From: Paenibacillus sp. HWE-109
GTDB lineage: Bacteria > Bacillota > Bacilli > Paenibacillales > NBRC-103111
Direction: 5' to 3'
Length of the DNA: 64,000 nucleotides
Assembly: GCF_022163125.1 (NCBI RefSeq)
Contig: NZ_CP091881.1
Location: 930,001-994,000, forward strand
Part shown: positions 34,553-43,021 of the stretch, piece by piece
Layout: each line of letters opens with the position of its first letter
Numbering within the stretch: position 1 is the stretch's first letter
Notes under the pieces: model-generated
What the model was told of the DNA's origin: nothing
Database searches by the model: none
The model's input: only the letters and a program-made list of their open reading frames with translations
Translations under genes and position numbers: made by a program

Positions 34553-35605
34553 TTGAGGAACAGAAAACTCAAAGTTGGTGTTGTCGGCTTAACTGTAGGG
34601 GCAAGTCATGTTAAAGACTATGCTAACAGCGACAACGTAGAAGAAATTGTGTTGTGCGATGTTGATGAATCAAGACTGCAAGATATAGGTGATAAATATA
34701 ACATTTCAAAAAAATATACGGATTTCGATAACATGTTGAAAGAAGAAAATCTGGATGCCATCAGCCTCGCAGTTCCTAATTTTTTACATATGAGGCTTGC
34801 CATTCAGGCCATGGAAGCGGGAGTGCATGTACTTTGTGAAAAGCCTATGGCAAGAAATGCGGAAGAGGGGAAGAAAATGCTTGAAGCTGCTCAAAAACAC
34901 AACAAGAAGTTAATGATCAATTTCAATCAGCGTTTTCAGCATGAATGCCAAACGCTAAAATCCGTTATCGACGAAGGCAAGATCGGCGATATCTATTATA
35001 TACGGACACAGTGGCAACGAAGGCGAGGGGTGCCGTGGTGGTATCCGCTTTCATCAGGAAAAGAACTATGCGGCGGTGGAGCTATGATTGATCTTGGTGT
35101 TCATGTGCTCGACCGCGCCATGTGGTTTTGCGGGTATCCAGATCCGGAATGGGTATTAGGAAACACATTTTGCAAGGTCTCGAAGGACGAGGCTGCACGC
35201 AGAGGCATTCAGAATTTCGAGCTCGAAGACATGGGTGTAGCTATGTATCGTATGACGAACGGGATTATGCTTGAATTGGAAGCATCATGGGCCAGCAACC
35301 GTGAGAACGAGGTGGTTGCAACACGGATATACGGCTCCAAGGGTGGTGCGGTCCTGCATACAGTAGTTGGAGATGGTAAGGCCACATGCAATAAAGTGTT
35401 CTTGGAAATCGACGGAGAGGTCCATGACATTCCTTTAGATGATTTCAGGATTTCTGAGATGCCGAACGTTCGGCAAGCGTTTCTGGATGCTATTGTCAAT
35501 GATGATGAGGTACCGTGCACACCTCAACAAGGACTTAAGATAACCCAAATGTTAGACTCAGTTTACTTGAGTGCTGAAAATGGCACACCGATAAAATTTG
35601 GATGA
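34553..35605 (+). CDS. Gfo/Idh/MocA-family oxidoreductase
   Basis: TTG start at 34553 (350 residues) with CGGAGGG 6 bases upstream; an in-frame ATG at 34520 would overlap the cupin gene. Rossmann motif VGVVGLTVGASHVKDYA (the usual GxGxxG is altered to GLTVGA), then HVLCEKPMARN with catalytic Lys and GGAMIDLGVHVLDRAMW. Partner of the cupin protein in sugar metabolism. Confidence 0.85.
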   Translation: MRNRKLKVGVVGLTVGASHVKDYANSDNVEEIVLCDVDESRLQDIGDKYNISKKYTDFDNMLKEENLDAISLAVPNFLHMRLAIQAMEAGVHVLCEKPMARNAEEGKKMLEAAQKHNKKLMINFNQRFQHECQTLKSVIDEGKIGDIYYIRTQWQRRRGVPWWYPLSSGKELCGGGAMIDLGVHVLDRAMWFCGYPDPEWVLGNTFCKVSKDEAARRGIQNFELEDMGVAMYRMTNGIMLELEASWASNRENEVVATRIYGSKGGAVLHTVVGDGKATCNKVFLEIDGEVHDIPLDDFRISEMPNVRQAFLDAIVNDDEVPCTPQQGLKITQMLDSVYLSAENGTPIKFG

Positions 35606-35653
35606 TTGACGGTTTTGCAATAAATTCAGAGTTAAAGAAACTGATGAAGCAGT

Positions 35654-35693
35654 CCCCAAGTAATGAGAATTCAAATGCGGAATTTTCTTGGGG
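35654..35693. terminator. Hairpin between converging genes
   Basis: CCCCAAG pairs with CTTGGGG, and inner GAATTC with GGAATT, over an internal loop. It overlaps the end of the leftward araC-type gene and could stop transcription from both sides. No long T-run. Confidence 0.45.
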
Positions 35694-36420
35694 ACAAGCC
35701 TGTTTTTGACTGGAAAAAACGAGAAAAATTATATATATCAGAAAAGCCGCAACTGTTCGCAATGTCTGTGATACTGAGAGTAGACATGCGCAGCAGCGTC
35801 TTGGCAGTTTCCAATCTGCAGTGCTGCAGATAGGCGTAAGGCGTAATCCCGCGCTCCTGTTTAAAAATGCGTATTAAATGATCTGTCGTTAGAGAGAAGT
35901 TCTGGGCAAGTTCACTCAAATTGTATGGATGCTGTGGATGTTGTTGAAACATACGGCATAGTTCATCAATTTGTGCTGTATATGCTCCGGCGGATGCTGG
36001 AGTTTTACTTTGATATTCCGCAATAAGTGCTTGCAGCCATATTTCCATTTGCGGCAAATTATTTCTTTCTTCGGCTAAACGAAAACGATTAAAAATCTCT
36101 AATACAAAATGATATTGATCAAAATGGCGATACTCAGGCAAGTCACACAAGATATTCGGATTACGCAATGTAAAATCTATATAACGAACATCGAGACTGG
36201 AGTGTTCATTTTGATAGGCGTTGATCTCCTTCTTATAATTGATAAAAAAAACATCGCCGATACTTAATTTGTAGCAGTTCTTGCCTAGCATTATTTGACC
36301 TTCTCCACCCCAAATACTCCACAAGGTAAACCCTGGATGACAACCGACGGGAACATGCCATTTCCATTCTGGAACGCAGTGCTTCCCGAAATGCATAGAT
36401 GAAATGTCCATATGCTTCAC
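35671..36420 (-). CDS. AraC-family transcriptional regulator
   Basis: The 249-residue regulator has an N-terminal cupin-like sensor (about 1-140; GCHPGFTLWSIWGGEGQI) and a C-terminal AraC domain (about 150-249; NLSELAQNFSLTTDHLIRIF and ITDIANSCGFSDIYNFSRFF, ending GLSPRKFRI). Its upstream region contains copy 2 of the promoter/operator module found before the cupin gene, so it probably controls that operon and perhaps itself. An ATG three codons in (36411) is an alternative start. Confidence 0.87.
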   Translation of the reverse strand: MKHMDISSMHFGKHCVPEWKWHVPVGCHPGFTLWSIWGGEGQIMLGKNCYKLSIGDVFFINYKKEINAYQNEHSSLDVRYIDFTLRNPNILCDLPEYRHFDQYHFVLEIFNRFRLAEERNNLPQMEIWLQALIAEYQSKTPASAGAYTAQIDELCRMFQQHPQHPYNLSELAQNFSLTTDHLIRIFKQERGITPYAYLQHCRLETAKTLLRMSTLSITDIANSCGFSDIYNFSRFFQSKTGLSPRKFRI

Positions 36421-36432
36421 TCCGGTAAAATT

Positions 36433-36498
36433 TATCGATTTTTCATAAAATACTATTGAATTTTTGCATTTTCAATCCAGTTTGTCAAGCATGTAAAA
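36433..36498 (+). promoter_or_regulatory. Promoter/operator module, copy 2
   Basis: Same 60-base layout as 34046-34105, oriented rightward, away from the AraC gene. TTTTCA, a 17-base spacer and TGTAAA occupy the promoter positions, a weaker match. It faces a decayed coding region (36511-36900), so it may be the promoter of a lost target operon, or act in autoregulation. Confidence 0.6.
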
Positions 36499-36510
36499 GC
36501 AGGGGATAAA

Positions 36511-36652
36511 ATGCAAATCGGACAAACGATTAAATACGTGACAATCATGGTAGCGACATTGCCTGTTCGAGCAGCTGTGCGCAGAGCTAGCATAGTGCCA
36601 GGCGACTTCGTGCTCGTCATCGGTGCTGGACCTGGCGGCAGTATAGATAATT
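36511..36652 (+). pseudogene. Fragment of a zinc-type alcohol/polyol dehydrogenase
   Basis: After a short start, the frame reads RAAVRRASIVPGDFVLVIGA and GPGGS, the NAD-binding junction of medium-chain dehydrogenases (AVRRAGIKPGDxVLVIGAGPIG in the family). Both the N-terminal zinc domain and the rest are missing, so it is a deletion product. Confidence 0.6.
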
Positions 36653-36679
36653 GGGGATCAAAGCCCGCATGTAGCCAGA

Positions 36680-36900
36680 GGCGACGGGATTTACGACAAT
36701 AATCCGACCTATGCCTGGACATCGGGCTTCTGGCCTGGTCTGTTATGGATTATGTATGATATGACCGGTAAAGAGCATTGCAAGCGGAGGCCCCCCGTGA
36801 CACATCCGCCGCAGCACTTGCGGCTTCCGGGTTAATCGATATCTCTAAACTTATTACGTTGAAGCGATCGCTAAGGCAATATTTTCGTTAAATGATAAAG
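36680..36900 (+). pseudogene. Fragment of a GH88-type unsaturated glucuronyl hydrolase
   Basis: From 36680 the frame reads GDGIYDNNPTYAWTSGFWPG then LLWIMYDMTGKEH, the N-terminal GH88 motif. After an internal deletion and frame change it reads PRDTSAAALAASGLIDISK, a C-terminal GH88 block, then another shift gives YYVEAIAKAIFSLND. Several frame changes make it inactive. Related to the uronyl hydrolase chemistry of the locus at 23938-27934. Confidence 0.7.
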
Positions 36901-37007
36901 CCATGCTTTCTGCAAGGTTTTTTGTATATATAAGAATTTATATGTTTTGGGGTGAGCGAAGCTTACCCCTTATTTATTTTTTGGTAGATGGCAAAAAGAT
37001 ACGTCCC

Positions 37008-37270
37008 GTAGTGCTGAAAGAAATCCGAAAATTTCGAGATTGTGGAAACCCGAAAAAAGGGTTTAAGCTGCTCGCATGTGAAGGGTGCCACGATCTTAAG
37101 GTGGTGCTCTTTTCGGTGCAAGGGACGTTTCTGCACGACGTGTTCATGCAAAAGAACGGAAGAGTGGAGCCGTGTCTTGTCTGAGGAAGTATCTCAAGTC
37201 AACCATCGACATGTTATCTTGACAATCGACGAAGCTCTAAGAGACATGTTTTTGGGTTGGGGTGAGTGAA
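37008..37270 (+). pseudogene. Fragment of an IS91-type transposase (zinc-binding N-terminus)
   Basis: One frame gives KEIRKFRDCGNPKKGFKLLA followed by CEGCHDLKVV; after a frame change it continues FRCKGRFCTTCSCKRTEEW and VNHRHVILTIDEALRDMF. The four-cysteine pattern and the sequence order match the Tnp zinc-binding domain of IS91/IS801-like transposases. The catalytic tyrosine domain is absent, so this is a dead remnant. Confidence 0.7.
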
Positions 37271-37470
37271 GCTGGCCCAGAATTTAAATGTTGGAGATTG
37301 TCGCCAGTCTCCAGGCTTGGGTTGTAGGCGGCCCCATCACGATGGATGGGTTCTATGCGATGCGATGCGGTGCGATGAAAACAAGGTAGCTGTGAACGTA
37401 CTTATTTGTTCGAATTGCTGCTGGTTTGGAGGTATAAACAAGCTATTTGGCAGAATGAGATCCTCTAGCT
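37271..37470. other. Non-coding stretch with no gene recognised
   Basis: Short open frames have no recognisable protein. A small GCGAT-type tandem run (GCGATGCGATGCGGTGCGAT) lies near 37357-37376. Nothing else can be supported. Confidence 0.4.
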
Positions 37471-37474
37471 TTGC

Positions 37475-37763
37475 AATCGCGCGGAGATAAGGGAACGTCA
37501 AGCCGCGATTGTAGGAAAATGTGTCAGGATAGGGATCCAGAGGGAACTACAGGGCGCTATAATTCTGAAAACGGCTATATTCCACGCCAAAGGGAACTAC
37601 GATCCGCTATGTCACCATTTCCCGGTTGGAATCAGCAGGTTCCGCTTAAATAGCGGATCTCAGTTCCCTTTCATGCTACGTTTACCCCAGTTCCCGCCAG
37701 TTAGCGGATCATAGTTCCTTTTCACACGACGATCTCTGTCATTTCAAAGCCCAAAGGGAACTA
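37475..37763. repeat. Dispersed intergenic repeat cluster 1 (GGGAACTAC...TCCGCTAT units)
   Basis: Units resembling AGGGAACTACGATCCGCTAT occur forward at 37539 and 37589, inverted near 37648 and 37699, and as a split forward unit from 37753 interrupted by the MITE-like element. A partial unit follows GGAGATAAGGGAAC near 37476. The same unit is found at 60430-60615. Forward and inverted units could fold into long hairpins. No coding sense is visible. Confidence 0.8.
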
Positions 37764-37935
37764 GGGAGGCTGTCGATTCATTGTGGACAGTTTTCAAAAT
37801 TACCTGCGGAAGGCTCTCAGATCAATTTAAATTTCATCTGTGTAATGCTTATTCAAAAAAATCGCTCTAAAGGCCTAATTTCAGCACATTTCGAGCACTG
37901 TTCCAAGTTGCTCACAATGAATCAACAGCCTCCTA
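37762..37935. mobile_element. MITE-like element (about 170 bp) inserted in a dispersed repeat unit
   Basis: Terminal inverted repeats GGAGGCTGTCGATTCATTGT (from 37765) and the complement of the end at 37913-37933 agree over 21 bases with one mismatch. TA (37762-37763 and 37934-37935), or CTAG with one more base on each side, is duplicated at the ends. Removing the element restores GGGAACTAGGATCCGCTAG, an intact repeat unit. There is no transposase; it would need one in trans. Confidence 0.75.
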
Positions 37936-37971
37936 GGATCCGCTAGATTGCTGAAAACCGTTTATGAAGAT

Positions 37972-38002
37972 GCTCATCTCTCAGGGTGGCAAAGCCACTT
38001 TT
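37972..38002 (+). repeat. Conserved TCTCAGGG hairpin, copy 1
   Basis: ATCTCTCAGGGTGGCAAAGC followed by CACTTTTCTTA. GTGGC pairs with GCCAC. A second copy at 60641-60670 has GCGGC with GCCGT, so a base-pair change is compensated. It could be a small terminator or part of the repeat family. Confidence 0.65.
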
Positions 38003-38161
38003 CTTACATTCGAGCAAGGAGGCTCAAGCCTCTTCCAAAAAAAACGGACACTCACCCAAAAAATAAGCACATTATGTAATTAGGGGTGAACTAGCTATAA
38101 TACCTTTATAGTCTTTAGGATATTTTATGATACATATGACAAAAGATGAGGGAGGCACAAT

Positions 38162-39949
38162 ATGAATAAAAAGTTGCGGTTTCTCTTATCCAAATTTCGT
38201 TTACAACGGCTTAGAAGTCGGTTTCTAATTGCTATGATCATCATCTCCTTACCGCCGCTCTTCATATTAGGATATTTTTCTTTCAATATTGCTAAGAACA
38301 CATTGATGGAAACGAATGCGCAAACCTATGAGAATCATTTGGAAACATCCAGTGAAGTGGCGGATTTACTATTTCGCAGCATTATTAATATGAATCGTTC
38401 GATTGTGGTGAACAATGAGGTGAGGGAGGTCCTGTCCAACAGCAACGCGGCTCAGAGCAGCGGATCTAAATCTGCTGATTCAACTGAATCTACAAGTGAA
38501 TGGACTTCAAATAAGCTGCAAAAAGCGATTAACAACAATCAATTTGACACTAAATTTGTAAACTCCATCTGTGTGTTTAATTTGGAATTCAAGACCTTCT
38601 GCACTGGACGTTCTGATGATGCGGGTGTCTATGAGAAGCCGGATAAGATCAAGCTCATACAACAAACGGATTGGTATCAAAATGCTTTACAGGATCAAGG
38701 CAAGGTAGTTTTCCTGGGCTATGATATACTCGATCACTCGAAGAATTCCTTTTCCACGGTAAAATTATTTCGGGATGCGTCCAGTCCGAGCGGACAGACG
38801 ATTGGTCTGTTAGTCGTGAATATTTCAACGGATATTTTCACGAATATTTTCAACGAAAATAGCAATGCCGGCGGTTTCATGGCGCTGGATAATTCCTCTG
38901 AAAGTAGTAAAATCGTGTTTAATAATGGTCTGACCGACAAATCCGTTCTCAAAGAGGGGGACAACCAATCCCTTATTCAGCAATTGCAGCAAAATGGTTA
39001 TCTCATTAGCCAATACCAGAATCAAACGACGGATTGGACCTTTATACATTTGATTAAAGTGAATGAACTGCTCAAACAATCGAATCAAATTCGCACGCTC
39101 ACAACACTCATTGCTGTATCAATGGGTATTATTGCGCTAATGTATGCCATTTTTATTTCCGGTAGTATTACCCGCCCGCTTCTACAAATCAAAAAAATGA
39201 TGGTGGATTGGACGATGGGGGCTCGCGAATTCGATGAGACGTTCGAACAGGACGAGGTTGGGACGATCGGGGAAACCTTCAAACGTGTTGTCTCTGAAAA
39301 TAAACAATTAAATGAACGATTGGTTCATTCTGAATTAAAGGAGCGGGAGGCTGAGCTTCGCGCGTTGCAGGCGCAAATTAAGCCGCATTTTTTATATAAC
39401 ACGTTAGATTCGATCTATTGGATGGCAACCTTGCAGAAGAATCACGATGTCGCTCAGATGGCGATTTCCTTATCGGAAAGCTTTAAATTGAGTTTGAATA
39501 AAGGAAAAGATACGATCTCCGTATTTAAAGAATTAAAGCATATCGAGCATTATATGACGATCCAGAATATTCGCTATCATAACCGGTTTCAATATGTGCA
39601 AGAGGTCGAGCCAGCCTTAATGGGGATGGAGATTATGAAGCTGCTGCTTCAACCTCTTGTTGAGAATGCGATTTACCATGGGTTAGAACCCAAGGTGGGA
39701 GAAGGTACAATTCGACTTACGGGCAAGAGGGACGAGGGATTTCTTGTTTTTACAGTGGAAGATGACGGTGTAGGTATAGCAGATTTAACTGTGACGGAAC
39801 AAGGATATGGATTGAAAAATGTGCGTGAACGACTGACTCTGTACTATGGAACTACGAGTTCGTTAACGATTTCGAGTGTAGTCAATCAAGGGACTCAACT
39901 CCAAATTCGCTTTCAACTATTCGGTGAAATGAGGGATGCAGATGCTTAA
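38162..39949 (+). CDS. Sensor histidine kinase, YesM type
   Basis: Membrane kinase of 595 residues with TM1 (about 20-42), an extracellular Cache-like domain (about 43-300), TM2 (about 305-328), HAMP (about 330-380), His_kinase with the phosphorylated His in QIKPHFLYNTLDS, N-box PLVENAIYHGL, G1 VEDDGVGI and G2 GYGLKNVRERL. GGGAGGC precedes the ATG. It overlaps the regulator gene by 8 bases. The pair should switch on the importer and rhamnosidase genes downstream in response to an extracellular sugar signal. Confidence 0.9.
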   Translation: MNKKLRFLLSKFRLQRLRSRFLIAMIIISLPPLFILGYFSFNIAKNTLMETNAQTYENHLETSSEVADLLFRSIINMNRSIVVNNEVREVLSNSNAAQSSGSKSADSTESTSEWTSNKLQKAINNNQFDTKFVNSICVFNLEFKTFCTGRSDDAGVYEKPDKIKLIQQTDWYQNALQDQGKVVFLGYDILDHSKNSFSTVKLFRDASSPSGQTIGLLVVNISTDIFTNIFNENSNAGGFMALDNSSESSKIVFNNGLTDKSVLKEGDNQSLIQQLQQNGYLISQYQNQTTDWTFIHLIKVNELLKQSNQIRTLTTLIAVSMGIIALMYAIFISGSITRPLLQIKKMMVDWTMGAREFDETFEQDEVGTIGETFKRVVSENKQLNERLVHSELKEREAELRALQAQIKPHFLYNTLDSIYWMATLQKNHDVAQMAISLSESFKLSLNKGKDTISVFKELKHIEHYMTIQNIRYHNRFQYVQEVEPALMGMEIMKLLLQPLVENAIYHGLEPKVGEGTIRLTGKRDEGFLVFTVEDDGVGIADLTVTEQGYGLKNVRERLTLYYGTTSSLTISSVVNQGTQLQIRFQLFGEMRDADA

Positions 39950-41447
39950 GGCCGCGGTTTTCGACGATGAATATATTGTGCTTCAGGGCCTTCGTGAAAT
40001 GATAGACTGGTCAAGCTTTGGCATCGAGCTTGTTGGCACAGCTGACAATGGTCTGTCAGCACTAGACCTATTTCGGGCACATCGGCCCAAACTTATTTTC
40101 ACTGATATTCGAATGCCTGGCATGGACGGACTTCAGCTGATTGAAGAAATTATGAGGGAAGCACCAGAGACATTATGTATCGTGTTTAGCGGGTTTAATG
40201 AGTTTGAATATGTGAAAAGAGCGATTAATCTCGGGGTTGCTGATTATTTAGAGAAGCCTATTACAATTCCAACGATCGAGCAAGCGATTCGCAAGGTGTT
40301 GGGCAAAATCAACCAGGAGCAAGAAGTGCTGGAGCTTAAGACAAAAGTAAAGAGTAGTCAAGGCGATCTTTTAGTGAAGGCAACATACGATTTGCTATTT
40401 CTTGGAGAGGAAGCGGAAGAGAAGTGGCGAGAAATCTATGGGTCAGGTGCCGAAGCCATCATTGGCGTGACCGTTCTGGCGACGGAATCAGATCAGTTGC
40501 AAATGCATGAGCAGACGGACTTTACAGCGATTCCGCTACGTCATGGCCAAGAGAGATTATTTGTATGTATGCATGCGAAGCAGCTAACCCCCGAGTTCTG
40601 GGAGCAGCTGCAATTGGACACCGAGCAAGCTGAGATCTCCGTTGGGAGCGGTCGGACTTATACGGAGCTGAAGGATGCCGCACACAGCTATAAAGAAGCG
40701 CTTCGCGCGTTACGGTCCGCACATTTTTTGGGGGAGAAAGGAATCGTGCGGTTTGAGGATTTAGGTGATTTGATTACCCGGCCAGAAGGTTTAAGCGAAC
40801 GTGAGGAAGGCATTATTCTGAGTTTGCGTTCCGGCAATAAAGCCGGCATGCTCGAGCAGATTGATCGCTATATTGCGTGGATCCAAATGGAAAAGCTTGA
40901 TAGCGAAGTTGCTGAACATGAAATGCTTAAGCTGCTTTATTTGGCGCTCGAAGAAGCGAAAAGATCATCTGGGGACAAAGCCAGCCGCATCGCTGAAACG
41001 TACCGACCGCATGTAGAGTTACGGGAGATGACAGCAAGAGGGAAAGTGACGGAATGGTTTCGGAGTCAACTTGACATACTCATAGACACTACGATGGATG
41101 CTCGTGAGCACGCAAGGCATGCTTCCGTCACACGAGCGCGCAATTATATGGAGCTTAACTATACACGTGATGTCACACTGCAAGAGGTAGCAGAGCATGT
41201 TGGCATGAATCCCACGTATTTCAGTGTGTTATTTAAGGAGGAAGTGGGCGAATCGTATATTAAATATGTGACTCGTATTCGCATGGAGCTTGCCAAGACA
41301 CTGCTTAGCCGCGGTTTGAAAGTAAATGATGTGAGTGAGAAAGTTGGATACCATACCTATAGGCACTTCTCTGAAGTATTTAAAAAATACACAGGCTTCA
41401 CGCCTGGGCAATATAAAGATCAGTTAGCGAACCCTGCGGGAATCTAA
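39942..41447 (+). CDS. Response regulator with AraC output domain, YesN type
   Basis: Regulator of 501 residues from the ATG at 39942 (GAGGG six bases upstream; an ATG at 39936 is too close to that site). Receiver domain about 1-125 with acidic pair DDE, phospho-acceptor Asp55 in FTDIRMPGMDG and Lys in YLEKPI. Middle region unknown. AraC domain about 400-497 (VTLQEVAEHVGMNPTYFSVL and VNDVSEKVGYHTYRHFSEVF). Cognate kinase is the gene before it. Confidence 0.9.
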   Translation: MLKAAVFDDEYIVLQGLREMIDWSSFGIELVGTADNGLSALDLFRAHRPKLIFTDIRMPGMDGLQLIEEIMREAPETLCIVFSGFNEFEYVKRAINLGVADYLEKPITIPTIEQAIRKVLGKINQEQEVLELKTKVKSSQGDLLVKATYDLLFLGEEAEEKWREIYGSGAEAIIGVTVLATESDQLQMHEQTDFTAIPLRHGQERLFVCMHAKQLTPEFWEQLQLDTEQAEISVGSGRTYTELKDAAHSYKEALRALRSAHFLGEKGIVRFEDLGDLITRPEGLSEREEGIILSLRSGNKAGMLEQIDRYIAWIQMEKLDSEVAEHEMLKLLYLALEEAKRSSGDKASRIAETYRPHVELREMTARGKVTEWFRSQLDILIDTTMDAREHARHASVTRARNYMELNYTRDVTLQEVAEHVGMNPTYFSVLFKEEVGESYIKYVTRIRMELAKTLLSRGLKVNDVSEKVGYHTYRHFSEVFKKYTGFTPGQYKDQLANPAGI

Positions 41448-41588
41448 AAAATACGGACATCAATCAGAAGAATGACGCACTGCCTGTGGTTAGGGAAAAC
41501 GATTAAGCTTAAAGCACGGGGATAACGAACTCGTGGTAAACATAGGAATCGATTCATCCTAACCAAGATGACTAAGGGGGATTTGAAG

Positions 41589-42938
41589 ATGAGTAAACAG
41601 ACATCAAAATGGGTTGCAGGGATTTCCACTTCGGTACTATTAGCAGGTGTGTTAGCAGGCTGTGGAACGACATCCACATCATCTGGCGATACGAAAGGGC
41701 AAGCGGCAGACAGCGGCTCCAAAAAAGCGGATGAGAAAGTAACCATTTCACTATTAATCGATAATACACAGGATTCTGTCAATATTGCAAAAGGGATTGT
41801 TGCAGCATTCGAAAAGAAATATCCGAACATCCATGTTGAACAAGAAACACGCCCAGGCGGCGGAGAAGGCGATAACATTGTCAAAACTCGTCTAGCAACT
41901 GGAGATATGACAGATGTTTTCTTCTATAACAGCGGATCACTTATGCAAGCGCTTAATCCAGAACAAAACCTGCTTGATCTCACGAGTGAACCTTTTCAAG
42001 CGAATGTGATTGATTCCTTTAAACCGACGGTCTCTTCGAAAGGTAAAATCTATGCAGGTCCGATTGGCTCAACGATGGCAGGCGGCTGGTTCTACAACAA
42101 GAAGATTTATGCTGATCTGGGTCTCTCCGTACCGAAGACATGGGCCGAATTGATGGCGAACAGTGAGAAAATTAAAGCAGCTGGCATCACACCTGTCATC
42201 GGTTCTTATAAAGATGATTGGACGTCACAACTCGTTGTATTAGCGGATTATTACAATGTGCAAGCCGCCAATCCGAAGTTTGCTGATGAATATACAGCGA
42301 ATAAAGTGAAATATGCGACGGATGCAGGAGCACTTAAAAGCTTTGAAAAGCTAGAGGAAATTGCGAAAAAAGGATACATGAACAAAGATTTCTTAGCAAC
42401 AACGTATGATGCGGGCTTGAAGATGCTTGCGGAGGGCAAAGGTGCTCAATATCCGATGCTATCCTTTGCAACGCCAGCGCTCGGGCAGAATTTCCCGGAC
42501 AAAATGAAGGATATCGGCTTCTTTGCACAGCCGGGGGAAAGTGCGGCAACGAATGGGTTAACGGTGTGGATGCCAAGCGGAGCTTACATTTACAAAGCCA
42601 CTAAGCATGCGGAACAAGCGAAGAAATTTGTCGAATTCGTCGCTTCCTTGGATGGTATAGCCGCACAATCGGCAGCTTCCATGCCATCAGGTCCTTATGC
42701 AATTAAAGGTGCAAAGCTGCCGGATAACGTCGCACAAGCAGTGAAAGAGATGACACCCTATTTTGACGGCAACAAGACAGCACCAGCTTTGGAATTTGTT
42801 TCCCCAATTAAAGGCTCCAGCTTACCGCAAATTACAACCGAAGTCGGAGCCGGTATCAAAACAGGTAAACAAGGAGCTGAAGTGTATGACAAAGATGTAG
42901 AGAAACAAGCCAAGCAACTTGGCCTTCAAGGATGGTAA
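41589..42938 (+). CDS. Sugar-binding lipoprotein, CUT1 family
   Basis: Extracellular solute-binding protein (449 residues). The ATG at 41589 follows AAGGGGGA; an in-frame ATG at 41568 would add seven residues. Lipobox LAGC in LLAGVLAGCGTT, then the SBP_bac_1 pattern: VTISLLIDNTQDSVNIAKGI, GDMTDVFFYNSGSLMQALNP, GGWFYNKKIYADLGLSVPKT. Delivers a rhamnose-containing oligosaccharide or similar glycan to the two permeases downstream, inferred from the GH78 genes. Confidence 0.9.
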   Translation: MSKQTSKWVAGISTSVLLAGVLAGCGTTSTSSGDTKGQAADSGSKKADEKVTISLLIDNTQDSVNIAKGIVAAFEKKYPNIHVEQETRPGGGEGDNIVKTRLATGDMTDVFFYNSGSLMQALNPEQNLLDLTSEPFQANVIDSFKPTVSSKGKIYAGPIGSTMAGGWFYNKKIYADLGLSVPKTWAELMANSEKIKAAGITPVIGSYKDDWTSQLVVLADYYNVQAANPKFADEYTANKVKYATDAGALKSFEKLEEIAKKGYMNKDFLATTYDAGLKMLAEGKGAQYPMLSFATPALGQNFPDKMKDIGFFAQPGESAATNGLTVWMPSGAYIYKATKHAEQAKKFVEFVASLDGIAAQSAASMPSGPYAIKGAKLPDNVAQAVKEMTPYFDGNKTAPALEFVSPIKGSSLPQITTEVGAGIKTGKQGAEVYDKDVEKQAKQLGLQGW

Positions 42939-43021
42939 TAACTAAAGATTAATCAAAGAGGAGTCGGCGATGCGAAATTCATGCAGGACCGATTCTTTTC
43001 TTAAATTTAGGGGTGATCTCA

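Noticed and set aside
37266..37653. Short plus-strand frames downstream of the IS91-type remnant
   Set aside because: They run into the dispersed repeats, lack ribosome sites and match nothing recognisable.
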